DNA of 64,000 bases from Labrenzia sp. R4_2 (lineage in GTDB: Bacteria; Pseudomonadota; Alphaproteobacteria; Rhizobiales; Stappiaceae): NCBI RefSeq assembly GCF_017743865.1, contig NZ_JAGHRJ010000005.1, forward strand, positions 346,775 through 410,774, given 5' to 3'. Numbering within the stretch: the stretch's first letter is position 1; each line of letters opens with the position of its first letter. Positions 34,174-42,193 of the stretch are shown piece after piece. The position numbers and the translations under genes were made by a program. The notes beneath the pieces were generated by a model that had not been told where the DNA came from, made no database searches, and saw only the letters and a program-made list of their open reading frames with translations.

Positions 34174-35793
34174 TTAGAAGTTTTTTTTTGAGCCTGTGTT
34201 CTTGGCCTGTTTGTAGGACGGTGTGATGCCGGTTTCGTCCTGGACATCAGAGCGGCCAGTCAAATCAGCGAGCGCAAAGGCATTGCTTAGAACGTTGCCC
34301 ATGGGGTCCACATCAAGCGCGGTATAGGCAGACAGAAGTGCCTCTGACGCGCTGGCATAATCATCCGCCCCGTCCAGATGCTCCCGGAGCACTTCGAGCC
34401 AATTACCGAGCGGGTCTCCGGCCATCTCGGCAAGCCGGTCGATAAGATGCGTGACCGGGCCGTCTTCGCCGTCCGAGAAGGCCGGTTGTTGGCCGTCACC
34501 TGTCTGCCCAGCCTCGGTCCGATCGAACGCAACCACACCGGTTTCCACAACCTCAGCAAGCCAGTCTTCGATGTTCTCCGGTTCGAACCCTTGTTTGCGC
34601 AAGGCGTCCAGCAGCTGAACAGCCTGTTTCTGGCGCTCGATGCGTTTGCGCTTTTTGTCTTCTTCCTCCGTTTCATTGCGCGGGCGCGGCCGCCAGACTT
34701 TCGGAGGGGTGGCATCCGGCCAGTTGAGCTCGGTGATCCACCGCACAAGTGTGCCATTGAGGGTTTCGGACAAGGCGTCGGCGTCATCGTCAACGATGCT
34801 CTCGGTTTCTTCCGCATGGGTTTCTGAAGCTGCGCGCGAGCCTTGACCCTTGACGCTTGTTGACAAGGTACTGCCCAGAACCACTTCAGAGGTCTGCTCA
34901 TCCCAATAGCGAACCCATGTCTCATAACCCGCTTCACCGGATCGGGATGCTTCCAGGAACTGTACCTCCGTCCCGATTTCCGCTGCAATCGCACCATTCG
35001 ACATTAGATCACGCAGGTGGGTAATCAGCCGATCCTGTTCGACAGGCGATGTTCCGGACGGATACCGGCCGAAAGGAATGGGAGAAGCAAACTTTTCCAG
35101 GAGCACCATCCATGACGCCACCCCTTCACGCTTGAAAAGGACATGCCAGAACAGCGTGGATCCAAGACCGAGACCGTATGGATTGTTTCCCTCCGCCTCG
35201 AACCGGTGCACGATGAATTTCCGGTCTGGCAGCTCAATACCTTCAAGCCCATCATCCTGCGTCAGCAGACGCGGTTTCCAATCGTGATCGAAGCGGAAGC
35301 GCGAAGGCTCGTGCCCCTTGATGAATTTCGGCGCGATCAACCCATCTTGGTTGCGGTGCCAGACGATTTCGGCAACGGCATAGCCGTTTAGAACCGCTTT
35401 CAACAGGTGTTTGCTGGCTTGGTCAAATCCGATCGATAGCAGAATGTCTTTCACCCCATCGGCTGCTTTGACATCCAGATCACTGTCCGGATCGGCAGGT
35501 TCCACGGTCCATTCCCGGCGCGTGACTTTGGTGATGCGTTTGGTCAAGGCCGCGCGGGCTCGGCCGTCACGCCAGATTTCCTGATAGAGCTTGAGCCCCT
35601 TCGCCGGTCCTTTCTCGCGAATGGTCGGGTCCTGCGGCTCCAGAATGTTGGAGTAGAACGGGATGGTCACATCATTGGCGGCCGTCGCAATCAGCTGTCC
35701 GCCCTTGCGTGGCAGGTTCTTCGCCGGTTGCACATGCGATTGCCGGGCGGTTTTGGCACTGCGGTTGCGGCTGCGCTTCTTCGGGCTCTTCAT
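34174..35793 (-). CDS. Portal protein (DUF935, Mu gp29-like)
   Basis: A 539-residue DUF935 family portal. The core has LYQEIWRDGRARAALTKRITKV, then NPYGLGLGSTLFWHVLFKREGV and VKGQGSRAASETHAEE. Its last codons include a run of nine A on the coding strand and end GSKKNF. Start ATGA overlaps the terminase stop. DNA passes through this ring during packaging. Confidence 0.9.
   Translation of the reverse strand: MKSPKKRSRNRSAKTARQSHVQPAKNLPRKGGQLIATAANDVTIPFYSNILEPQDPTIREKGPAKGLKLYQEIWRDGRARAALTKRITKVTRREWTVEPADPDSDLDVKAADGVKDILLSIGFDQASKHLLKAVLNGYAVAEIVWHRNQDGLIAPKFIKGHEPSRFRFDHDWKPRLLTQDDGLEGIELPDRKFIVHRFEAEGNNPYGLGLGSTLFWHVLFKREGVASWMVLLEKFASPIPFGRYPSGTSPVEQDRLITHLRDLMSNGAIAAEIGTEVQFLEASRSGEAGYETWVRYWDEQTSEVVLGSTLSTSVKGQGSRAASETHAEETESIVDDDADALSETLNGTLVRWITELNWPDATPPKVWRPRPRNETEEEDKKRKRIERQKQAVQLLDALRKQGFEPENIEDWLAEVVETGVVAFDRTEAGQTGDGQQPAFSDGEDGPVTHLIDRLAEMAGDPLGNWLEVLREHLDGADDYASASEALLSAYTALDVDPMGNVLSNAFALADLTGRSDVQDETGITPSYKQAKNTGSKKNF
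34180..34186 (-). promoter_or_regulatory. Candidate slippery heptamer A AAA AAC at the portal/F junction
   Basis: On the minus strand the portal frame reads TCA AAA AAA AAC TTC TAA, so A-AAA-AAC is in the correct phase two codons before the stop. A -1 shift enters the F frame without a stop. A short CTGCA/TGCAG stem follows. The nine-A run could also be an assembly error. Confidence 0.5.
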
Positions 35794-37442
35794 AACCGGT
35801 ATCCTCCAAGCGTGCCCCTGATCGCGCCGGGCATCGATTTAATCGAATTGACGGTAAGAGCCGTCCGGGCCTTCTCCAGCGTGTTGGTCCAAAGCATCTC
35901 AAGACAGTCCGGGCCATCATCATGGTCCGCGTCCGGCCATTGCTGCAGCTGATCGATCAACACCTTGTGCGCAGCGTTAAACCGAATCATTCCGGCACGC
36001 ACGGGCGGTTGAAGCCGCTCGATCCGCAGCGCCTTGTCCGCCAATGGTGTGATCGGAATACAAGGCATGGCGAGATTGGCCTTCGCAGCAGCCTTCATCA
36101 AATCCGTCCGGAGCAACTCCTGAAACTGGACCGTCTCGACAAACCAGAGCTGGCAGCGGTACTCGCGCTGCAGGGCAATGGCATCGTCAATGATCACGTC
36201 AGGCAGGCGGCGGCGGATCGAAGCCTCCACCACATCCAGAATACTGTCTTCCCGGTCATACCCGCCAATCAGGATAGCGCTCGGATCCCGGTGACGATTA
36301 TTCTTGCCAAGCGATGGGTCGATCGCGCCAAAGTAGAGCCAGTCCCGTTTTTTAAGCACCCACCATGTCAGGTCCTGGAAGGGGTTGTCTTTAGACAGCG
36401 GCTTGTTCTGATATTCGCTCTCAAAGGCGGTATGATCGCCTGCACGCTCCTGCATGAGATAAAGAAGCGTGTGATTGTCCGGCCAATTAAGAACTGCGCC
36501 CCGCTCCATCTCTTGGCAGTTCTCAGCATGGAAAGCCTCGGCTGCCTGCTCGTTGTCCAGGTAAAGCTCTTCCCAGCGGTCCCAGAGATCCATCCGGTCC
36601 GGCCAGGTAATGATCGCCTGGAATTCGGCAGTCTTCCATTGGGGCTTTTTGGAAAATCGGACAATCACCGCATCATAATGAAGGACCGTTCCGGCATAGA
36701 GCACGTCCATGGAGCCATCCGGCGGTCCGAGTTTCAGAACCGCTTTTGAAATCCAGTTTTCCAGCTTGTCGCGCTGTTTGGGATTACCGACATTTTCATC
36801 GTTTTCAATATCGTCCAGAATGGCGAGATCCGGACGGTATGGACCGTGACGGCGGCCACGGATCTTTTTGCCCGTGCCGAAGCCTTCAATCTTGATGTTG
36901 TTCCGGGTGATAATATCGCCTTCGCGCCAGACCCGGCCCTGACCGGCAATGTCCGGAAAGTCGTATTTGAGGCGCGGATTAACTTCCAGCTCGGCCTTCA
37001 GGGCTTCCAGCATCACGGCGGCCTGTTCAAAGGCATCCATGATCAAGGTGATGTAGTGCTTGATCCCGCGCACAACGCACCACAGCGGGAAGATCAGCGA
37101 GATATGTGTGGACTTGGCCGAGCCGCGCGGCGCGATCACCAACCTGCGCTGACCAGTCTCGGTCTGCACCATTACCGGCAAATCCTCATAGAGATGATCA
37201 TGAAGGCGGCTGGCCGGTTTGTTGAGATAGTGGGGAAAGTAGGTTTCGGCGAAAAAGCGGTAACCGGTTTCCGGGTCCTGGATCTTCTTCAGCCGCTCAC
37301 GGCGTTTTTCCGGATCGGCTGGAAAGGCATCGACTTCCAGCTCGATTTTCTGGCGGAACAGATCCGCAATCTCTGCGAGCTTCCTTTGAAACTCCGCTGC
37401 CTTGAGCGGCTTCATGCCAGAACGGACGTTTGGGCGAGTCAT
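35790..37442 (-). CDS. Terminase large subunit (Mu gp28-like)
   Basis: A 550-residue packaging motor. Walker A-like region APRGSAKSTHISL near residue 104 and Walker B-like LAILDDIEND near 214. The C-terminal nuclease has the conserved AIDPSLGKNN Asp and a later Asp cluster (DADHDDGPDCLEM). Length is normal for the family. Overlaps neighbours at both ends by 4 nt. Confidence 0.9.
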   Translation of the reverse strand: MTRPNVRSGMKPLKAAEFQRKLAEIADLFRQKIELEVDAFPADPEKRRERLKKIQDPETGYRFFAETYFPHYLNKPASRLHDHLYEDLPVMVQTETGQRRLVIAPRGSAKSTHISLIFPLWCVVRGIKHYITLIMDAFEQAAVMLEALKAELEVNPRLKYDFPDIAGQGRVWREGDIITRNNIKIEGFGTGKKIRGRRHGPYRPDLAILDDIENDENVGNPKQRDKLENWISKAVLKLGPPDGSMDVLYAGTVLHYDAVIVRFSKKPQWKTAEFQAIITWPDRMDLWDRWEELYLDNEQAAEAFHAENCQEMERGAVLNWPDNHTLLYLMQERAGDHTAFESEYQNKPLSKDNPFQDLTWWVLKKRDWLYFGAIDPSLGKNNRHRDPSAILIGGYDREDSILDVVEASIRRRLPDVIIDDAIALQREYRCQLWFVETVQFQELLRTDLMKAAAKANLAMPCIPITPLADKALRIERLQPPVRAGMIRFNAAHKVLIDQLQQWPDADHDDGPDCLEMLWTNTLEKARTALTVNSIKSMPGAIRGTLGGYRL

Positions 37443-37939
37443 TGATAAACCCCGGCAAGCTGTTCACCGAACGGCTCAAGGATCTCGACAAAAGCCTCCG
37501 CATGCTGCGGGTAATTCTCCTGCACGAAATCCGCCATGCGCTGCAGGACATCGTTGGCAACACCCAGCTCCGAAATTTTCGGAGCAACCCGCCCGGCCGA
37601 AGCGACCATCTTGTTGAAGGCATCAGACAAGGACGCCATCAGCTTAACGCGGGCTTCTGCATCAATGCCGTCCGAGCTTTTGATCTGTTCAACTGTTGCC
37701 TGAAACAGAATGACGAAGTCCTCGACAACGGCCGCGACCACACTCTCCAGCCCTTCGCCGGCGAGCATGGTAGCAGAGCGGGCAACATCCCAATCATCGC
37801 CACTGGCCTTGGCATCCCGCTTCCAGCGCTGCACGGTGCGATCGGAAACGCCGAGCGCCAATCCGATCGTTGGCAGGGATTGGCGTTCATAGATGTATCG
37901 CTTGCGGGCTTGCCGTTTTTTGTCTTCATTCTGAGCCAT
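37439..37939 (-). CDS. DUF1804 protein, probable small terminase subunit
   Basis: A 166-residue protein. The N-terminus (KRQARKRYIYERQSLPTIG, TVQRWKRDAKASGDDWD) is a helix-turn-helix of DUF1804, found next to Mu-like large terminases. The C-terminus (FVQENYPQHAEAFVEILEPFG) is typical. It should recognise phage DNA for packaging. Confidence 0.85.
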   Translation of the reverse strand: MAQNEDKKRQARKRYIYERQSLPTIGLALGVSDRTVQRWKRDAKASGDDWDVARSATMLAGEGLESVVAAVVEDFVILFQATVEQIKSSDGIDAEARVKLMASLSDAFNKMVASAGRVAPKISELGVANDVLQRMADFVQENYPQHAEAFVEILEPFGEQLAGVYQ

Positions 37940-37955
37940 GGGCGCGCCTTCGCGA

Positions 37956-38162
37956 TCAGGAGATGAACTTGTCTTTCACCATGGCGATGCCCACGGAGAT
38001 GATACCCGAAGCCAGAATGGAGTTGGTCCAGCTTTTTCGTTCGACAACGCGCAGGCGCTCATCCTGCCGCTCGGTACGGTCATCCAGCCGGTCAACCTTT
38101 TTGTCTATGCCTTCCAATAGGCCTTCAATTCTTCCAAGTCTTTGGCTGTCATCAGCGGTCAT
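37956..38162 (-). CDS. Small coiled-coil membrane protein of the lysis operon
   Basis: A 68-residue protein from ATG 38162 (ATGA overlap with the preceding stop). A charged heptad region (RIEGLLEGIDKKVDRLDDR) and a C-terminal hydrophobic segment (ILASGIISVGIAMV) resemble haemolysin XhlA-like or DUF2730-like phage proteins. It may assist holin or act as a spanin-like part; not certain. Confidence 0.65.
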   Translation of the reverse strand: MTADDSQRLGRIEGLLEGIDKKVDRLDDRTERQDERLRVVERKSWTNSILASGIISVGIAMVKDKFIS

Positions 38163-38380
38163 AGTGCGGCTCCAAAAAGTGTTTTCCATGCGCCGCGCAA
38201 ACCGCTGCGGGCGGCAATAAAACTGGTGGTCTGACCCTTGCGCAGGGTTACAGACCGGCCAACGGTTTCGATCGACCAACGGTAGGTATGGCGGCTGAGA
38301 CGTTGGATTTTGCCCCAGACCCATGCGCCACTCGGCTGGAGCCGCAAGGCATAGACAGAGGATTGGGAGACGGTCAGCAT
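38159..38380 (-). CDS. Small basic protein of the lysis operon, unknown
   Basis: A 73-residue basic protein (MLTVSQSSVYALRLQPSG) with RBS AGGAG before ATG 38380 and coupled to the next gene. No recognised domain. Kept because of spacing and couplings. Confidence 0.5.
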   Translation of the reverse strand: MLTVSQSSVYALRLQPSGAWVWGKIQRLSRHTYRWSIETVGRSVTLRKGQTTSFIAARSGLRGAWKTLFGAAL

Positions 38381-38388
38381 TGCGGCTC

Positions 38389-38814
38389 CTAACGCTGACG
38401 ACTTCGGAAGTAACCGCGCGCAACCTTCTCAAATGGCCGCGTCAAAAAGTATCCAGCGACAATCCAACCAGCCCACTCATCAAGTGGCGAAGGCAGGGCT
38501 GCGACGCTCCAATCAAAATGAAACAAGCTGTCGGCCACGACGGCACCAGACCAGATGACGATCGGCCATGCGAAGGCGGGCCGGATCATGGCTGTTACCC
38601 ACCAGCCTTGTTCTGCCAAAACAATATCGCGGGCGGCTTGACGGGATGCGACTTCCGCGCGGAGGGTCTCTGCAGTGACTTCTGCACTAAGCTTGTCCCG
38701 GCCGAGTTTTCGTGTGGCGCGGCTATCGAGAAAAGTCAAAAAGCGATCGGCGACGTCACCGGGAAGCCCACCCACAAACCAGCCAACAACTTTGATCAGG
38801 AGCCCTGCGATCAT
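38389..38814 (-). CDS. Holin of the 3TM type
   Basis: A 141-residue protein starting at ATG 38814, which overlaps the endolysin stop (ATGA). Hydrophobic segments are at the start (LLIKVVGWFVGGLPGDVA), in the middle (FAWPIVIWSGAVVADSLF) and near the end (WAGWIVAGYFL), with a charged amphipathic region between. It would form the membrane lesions that release the endolysin. Confidence 0.8.
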   Translation of the reverse strand: MIAGLLIKVVGWFVGGLPGDVADRFLTFLDSRATRKLGRDKLSAEVTAETLRAEVASRQAARDIVLAEQGWWVTAMIRPAFAWPIVIWSGAVVADSLFHFDWSVAALPSPLDEWAGWIVAGYFLTRPFEKVARGYFRSRQR

Positions 38815-40025
38815 CCGACATGCCTCCAGTTGCGGGCATCGTCCAAACGCCGCTGCTTGATCTGACGGGCAATCACGAATACGGCAAAGCCCACAACGGC
38901 AAACGCCAACCACTTGTTTGAGGTCAGGAGATTCAGAAGAGGCTGTAGTTCAGTCCGCAGGGATTGAAGAGTGTCGAGACTGCCCGGCAACTGACTGAGA
39001 AGGTTCTCAAGAACGCCGCCCTGTTGATCTTCCAGACCGGACGCTGCTGCCCCCGTTCCAAACAAGGCCATACCGATGCGCGACAGCCAGTCGGCGTTTT
39101 TAACGGTGCGCGACCCCTGTTTGCGCAGATCCTTGACCGTGAGGGTCTTGCGGGATGTTCCATCCTGGGCGGACAAAGGCACGGCCTTGTCCAACATGGC
39201 TTCGGTTTCCGGTCCGGAAATCCCGTCAACAGTCAACCCATGATCTGCCTGGAAGGCGATCACTGCTCGCTTGGTGGCAGGGCCAAAATCGCCATCAGGC
39301 CGGACCACATACCCCAGCTCCGACAGCTTTTCCTGAAGGGCTTTGACACGATAGCCTTCAGACCCAAGGCGCAGAAGACCTGCGGGGGAATGGGCTGAGG
39401 TGGACGCAGCGCCGCCAAGGCGGCGGTATGCGGCCTCCATCAAACCGGCATAATGGGACACTTGACCGGGACCATTGTACCGCCGAGCGATTGCCCGGAA
39501 GTCCTTGGCCCGCAGCTCATCGCCAAGGCCGCAGTTTAATAGGAAGGTCAGGAAAGCATCGACCTGTTCCTCCTCACTTTCCGCCAATGCCAGCACAAAC
39601 TCCGTGACAGTCGAATATCCGCAAATCTTGTGATTGAACCCCATGATCTGCGGCGCACCGTAGCTGGCGGAGTTGAGCGCGGCCTCTTCATCCAGTGAGG
39701 CCATGCGCTCCAGCCGATCCCAGCGCTTGTTCGAGCCGCTACCGCCAAGTCCTTTGTAGTTGGCTCGTGACCATTTGGGGCTAGCCAAACGGAGGGCGCG
39801 GGCCTTCGCCCGCAAAGCCTTCGGCAGATGCCGCCAGAAGATGTGCTTTTCCGGCAGGATGATCAGGCGGCCATGCCCGTCATAGGGATCACCACCGCTT
39901 TCCACTTCCAGAATTGCGTGAAGGACGGCTTCCGCACAGCCGATATGTTCAGCGGCGCGCGCCACCAGTTCTGCGCGATCGGCTCGCTGACCCTTGCTAT
40001 GACGTAGCTGCTCGACAACAGACAT
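38811..40025 (-). CDS. Endolysin: N-acetylmuramidase + peptidoglycan-binding + C-terminal membrane segment
   Basis: A 404-residue lysis enzyme. Residues 20-210 are an N-acetylmuramidase domain (DUF3380 type) with the acidic AILEVESGGDPYDGHGR and SYGAPQIMGFNH. Residues 220-290 are a PG_binding_1 domain (LGSEGYRVKALQEKLSELGY). Unusually, a membrane helix near residue 380 (WLAFAVVGFAVFVIA) anchors the C-terminus. It is the first gene of the lysis operon behind a late-promoter-like site, with RBS GAGG 7 nt before ATG. Confidence 0.9.
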   Translation of the reverse strand: MSVVEQLRHSKGQRADRAELVARAAEHIGCAEAVLHAILEVESGGDPYDGHGRLIILPEKHIFWRHLPKALRAKARALRLASPKWSRANYKGLGGSGSNKRWDRLERMASLDEEAALNSASYGAPQIMGFNHKICGYSTVTEFVLALAESEEEQVDAFLTFLLNCGLGDELRAKDFRAIARRYNGPGQVSHYAGLMEAAYRRLGGAASTSAHSPAGLLRLGSEGYRVKALQEKLSELGYVVRPDGDFGPATKRAVIAFQADHGLTVDGISGPETEAMLDKAVPLSAQDGTSRKTLTVKDLRKQGSRTVKNADWLSRIGMALFGTGAAASGLEDQQGGVLENLLSQLPGSLDTLQSLRTELQPLLNLLTSNKWLAFAVVGFAVFVIARQIKQRRLDDARNWRHVG

Positions 40026-40058
40026 GAAAAAGCCTCAACACAGAATTGCATTGAGGCG

Positions 40059-40099
40059 AGAATGGATGAGCTTGCGGGAAAAAGCGCCGGAACTGTTCC
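40059..40099 (-). promoter_or_regulatory. Plys-like late promoter of the lysis/head operon
   Basis: GGAACTGTTCC (40089-40099) is followed on the minus strand by GGCGC and a -10-like CATTCT 25-30 bases on. The predicted leader to the endolysin ATG is about 27 nt. It equals Mu Plys in position. Confidence 0.6.
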
Positions 40100-40120
40100 G
40101 GATGGGAGCGTTGCCTATAA

Positions 40121-40135
40121 AGTGTTTTCAACACT
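40121..40135 (-). terminator. Possible terminator before the late operon
   Basis: AGTGTT-TTC-AACACT is a six-bp hairpin. On the minus strand a short TTTA follows. It lies between the middle genes and the Plys-like site. Weak. Confidence 0.3.
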
Positions 40136-40224
40136 AAAACCGAAACGCGGATATTGTTTATCAAACCTTGTCCGGCAATCCAACTGAGCCCGTGTAAATC
40201 GAGGGCAGAGGTGACGCTCACAAG

Positions 40225-40434
40225 TCAGCGTTTGAAAAAATCCGGCAAAGGAGCACACGCTGGCCAGACCTGCCCGTGGTAATCAGTGAATTTTCCCTGC
40301 TTCAGCATTCCGCTGCTGCGCATGATCCGGAGTTTCGTCGTCTTCTTCGATTTCAGTATCGGACGCCTGGCGCGGGCTGCTTTAGATCTCAAAAACGGCT
40401 TGGTGACTGATTTGCGGATTGGTGAGTAAATCAT
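40225..40434 (-). CDS. Small basic phage protein, unknown
   Basis: A 69-residue, strongly basic protein (MIYSPIRKSVTKPFLRSKAA) from ATG 40434, which overlaps the previous stop (ATGA). A longer frame from 40602 runs through the upstream gene and is not likely. Function unknown; the charge suggests nucleic-acid contact. Confidence 0.55.
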   Translation of the reverse strand: MIYSPIRKSVTKPFLRSKAARARRPILKSKKTTKLRIMRSSGMLKQGKFTDYHGQVWPACAPLPDFFKR

Positions 40435-40697
40435 CTGCGCCCTCGCTTCAGTGCACACCCGAACTCTTTTTTGTATTTCTCGATGGCAACCAGCACTCGA
40501 TCGGGTGAAATTTTTTTGCCATCGTCGTTCGATATCAAAAAGGCATTGTCTCTCGTATCGATGCGAATGTTCAGGTACTTCAAACCGGTATCCATCGGCC
40601 AAAAAGCTAGGTCGCGGTTTTCTTCAAGGATCTTAGCGAACTCTCCAAAATCCACGTTCCACCGATTGAAGTCAGGTCCTCTTGTCGGCCAGGTCAT
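40431..40697 (-). CDS. Middle-region phage protein, unknown
   Basis: An 88-residue protein (MTWPTRGPDFNRWNVDFGEF) with AGAGGATC before ATG 40697. Mixed alpha/beta, no recognised domain. The block LNIRIDTRDNAFLISNDDGKK may be a strand-turn-strand unit. It lies between the activator gene and the lysis genes. Confidence 0.65.
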   Translation of the reverse strand: MTWPTRGPDFNRWNVDFGEFAKILEENRDLAFWPMDTGLKYLNIRIDTRDNAFLISNDDGKKISPDRVLVAIEKYKKEFGCALKRGRR

Positions 40698-40709
40698 TCA
40701 ATTGATCCT

Positions 40710-40859
40710 CTATTGTTCAACTTCATACCACTTGGTTTGCTTCCCGCAACGGCGACACTTGAGACTGACTTGCAGCTGACCATTGTGACGAGCAGACAAC
40801 ACTTCATTGTCATGACCACCGGTCAGCTCGCACCATGCTTTCCTCAGTCGCCAAAACAC
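40710..40859 (-). CDS. Short zinc-ribbon-like phage protein, 49 residues
   Basis: A short gene from GTG 40859 with AGAGGA 8 nt upstream. An alternative TTG start at 40877 overlaps the previous stop. The product has WCELTGGHDNEV, then LKCRRCGKQT: Cys and His near the start plus CxxC, the pattern of small DUF1660-like zinc-binding phage proteins. The next gene starts 12 bp after its stop. Confidence 0.6.
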   Translation of the reverse strand: MFWRLRKAWCELTGGHDNEVLSARHNGQLQVSLKCRRCGKQTKWYEVEQ

Positions 40860-40873
40860 CGACGCATTCCTCT

Positions 40874-41113
40874 TCAACTGCCGCCGACAAAGCGGTCGAT
40901 GTTTTCATTAAGGATTTCGGAAACTGTCTGCGCGAATTTCTCCGGCTCACCGCACATGTCCGAAACAACCAACACGGGCCAACGCCAATGTAATGACTTA
41001 GTTCCATCCTCGTTAACAGTGTCCGGCATACTGAATGTAATGGCGATACGGTCTTGCTCGTCGGGAACTGGAGCGGAACTCGGTTGCGCAATAAAGTGTT
41101 CAAATACGGACAT
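40874..41113 (-). CDS. Phage protein downstream of the Mor-like activator, unknown
   Basis: A 79-residue protein (MSVFEHFIAQPSSAPVPDEQ, then WRWPVLVVSDMCGEPEKFAQTVSEIL) with an AGGAGG-rich leader (GGAGGCTACC). No known domain. Confidence 0.6.
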   Translation of the reverse strand: MSVFEHFIAQPSSAPVPDEQDRIAITFSMPDTVNEDGTKSLHWRWPVLVVSDMCGEPEKFAQTVSEILNENIDRFVGGS

Positions 41114-41131
41114 GGTAGCCTCCTCCGTTAA

Positions 41132-41551
41132 TCAGCTTTTTTGAGATGACAGAAAGTCTTCAAGATCGATCTGCCGGTCATCGACTTTCCGCGCGCGCGC
41201 CGCTGTCTTTCCGCCCGAAAGGATACCCCGCACATACCGTTCAGACACATGCAGCTCGATCGCGATTTCGAGTTTGGATTTTCCCTGCTTGTTCAGGCGG
41301 CGTGCGGCCGCCTTGGTGTCGATCCGCTCGCGCCGGGTCGGCACGTAGAATTTGTTTCCCGCAAACTCGCGAATGATAATGTCCGCCGTTTCCCGCTTGA
41401 GCCGGGACAAAGGATTATCCGGGCTCCATTGCAGAGGGACCTTGATCTCTACACCGGGCAGTTCCGCCAACAGCTCCAGAGCTACAGCACGGCCACAAAT
41501 GTCCGCGATATCGCGCATGTCTTCGGTGAAAAAGGGACTGGACATCGTCAC
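41132..41551 (-). CDS. Mor/C-family transcription activator
   Basis: A 139-residue protein of the Mor domain family: an N-terminal dimer region (MRDIADICGRAVALELLAELPG) and a C-terminal helix-turn-helix (LNKQGKSKLEIAIELHVSERYVRGILS). GTG 41551 overlaps the previous stop; ATG 41545 is an alternative. In Mu, Mor turns on middle and C turns on late transcription; both have this fold. Only one such gene is visible here. It lies directly before the late region, so it is the best candidate to bind the GGAACWGTTCC sites. Confidence 0.87.
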   Translation of the reverse strand: MTMSSPFFTEDMRDIADICGRAVALELLAELPGVEIKVPLQWSPDNPLSRLKRETADIIIREFAGNKFYVPTRRERIDTKAAARRLNKQGKSKLEIAIELHVSERYVRGILSGGKTAARARKVDDRQIDLEDFLSSQKS

Positions 41552-41781
41552 TTTGCCTCCAGTGCCAATTTCGCCATGCGCTTTTTTGAAAGCGTGACGG
41601 TGACAACCGCGCCATCCACGATGACATAACGGACCCCGTTTCGTTTCAGGGTCGCCGCGCCAACGGCGATGGCGGTTTCAGTCTCGGAATGAATGTGCTT
41701 GCGCACCGCTTCCGTGTCGATTTCCAGAACCCGCTCCAGATACCGGAGAACAGCGTGATCGGAAACTGATGTTGGCCTCAT
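41548..41781 (-). CDS. Small phage protein coupled to the activator gene
   Basis: A 77-residue protein (SDHAVLRYLERVLEIDTEAVR, then YVIVDGAVVTVTLSK). Its stop overlaps the activator start (GTGA), so co-translation is likely. The YVIVDGAVVTV strand pattern recalls small RelE-like or DUF4258-like folds, but this is not certain. Confidence 0.65.
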   Translation of the reverse strand: MRPTSVSDHAVLRYLERVLEIDTEAVRKHIHSETETAIAVGAATLKRNGVRYVIVDGAVVTVTLSKKRMAKLALEAK

Positions 41782-41814
41782 GCTGCCCCCCCATAATGAT
41801 CTTTACGGGATCGG

Positions 41815-41847
41815 TTGACAGGAGCGCATTCTTTGCCCGATACGATC
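41815..41847 (+). promoter_or_regulatory. Possible promoter of the secreted-protein gene
   Basis: TTGACA (41815-41820) is followed, about 18 bp on, by a GATACG/TACGAT region. A separate promoter is needed for this gene because it is opposite to its neighbours. Confidence 0.35.
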
Positions 41848-41873
41848 AGAAGTAGTTTTTTCAGGAGCGCGTC

Positions 41874-42191
41874 ATGCGAATTTTTGTTTTGTTTTTGACC
41901 CTTGTTTTTGCGCAACCGGCCTTGGCTGTTGATTTGGAGCCTTGGCAGGAAAAGGCCAACGAAATCATTATGCAATACAAGCGAATTACGCATGTTGATT
42001 GGGAAGCGCCAGACCTCCTCTATGTTTGGTCCGATAACTCCAACGTCCACTGGTGGACGATCCTTGATCAACATGTCTGCCTGATGGGGCTGTCGCATGA
42101 AATGGCCGGTCGGCCGGAGGGTCTGGAGGTTGCGATATTTGTGCGCAACAACAAAACAGAAGGCACAATGGAGAGTTATCGCTGCCGCTAG
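41874..42191 (+). CDS. Small secreted protein, lysogenic cargo
   Basis: A 105-residue protein with a clear signal peptide (MRIFVLFLTLVFAQPALA, cleavage before VDLEPW). AGGAG lies 9 nt before ATG. The mature part is about 87 residues, Trp-rich, with two Cys (one in HVCLMG, one in SYRCR near the end), which may form a disulfide in the periplasm. It is the second rightward gene in the prophage besides the repressor and the TPR gene. It may alter the lysogen envelope. Function unknown. Confidence 0.75.
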   Translation: MRIFVLFLTLVFAQPALAVDLEPWQEKANEIIMQYKRITHVDWEAPDLLYVWSDNSNVHWWTILDQHVCLMGLSHEMAGRPEGLEVAIFVRNNKTEGTMESYRCR

Positions 42192-42193
42192 TC

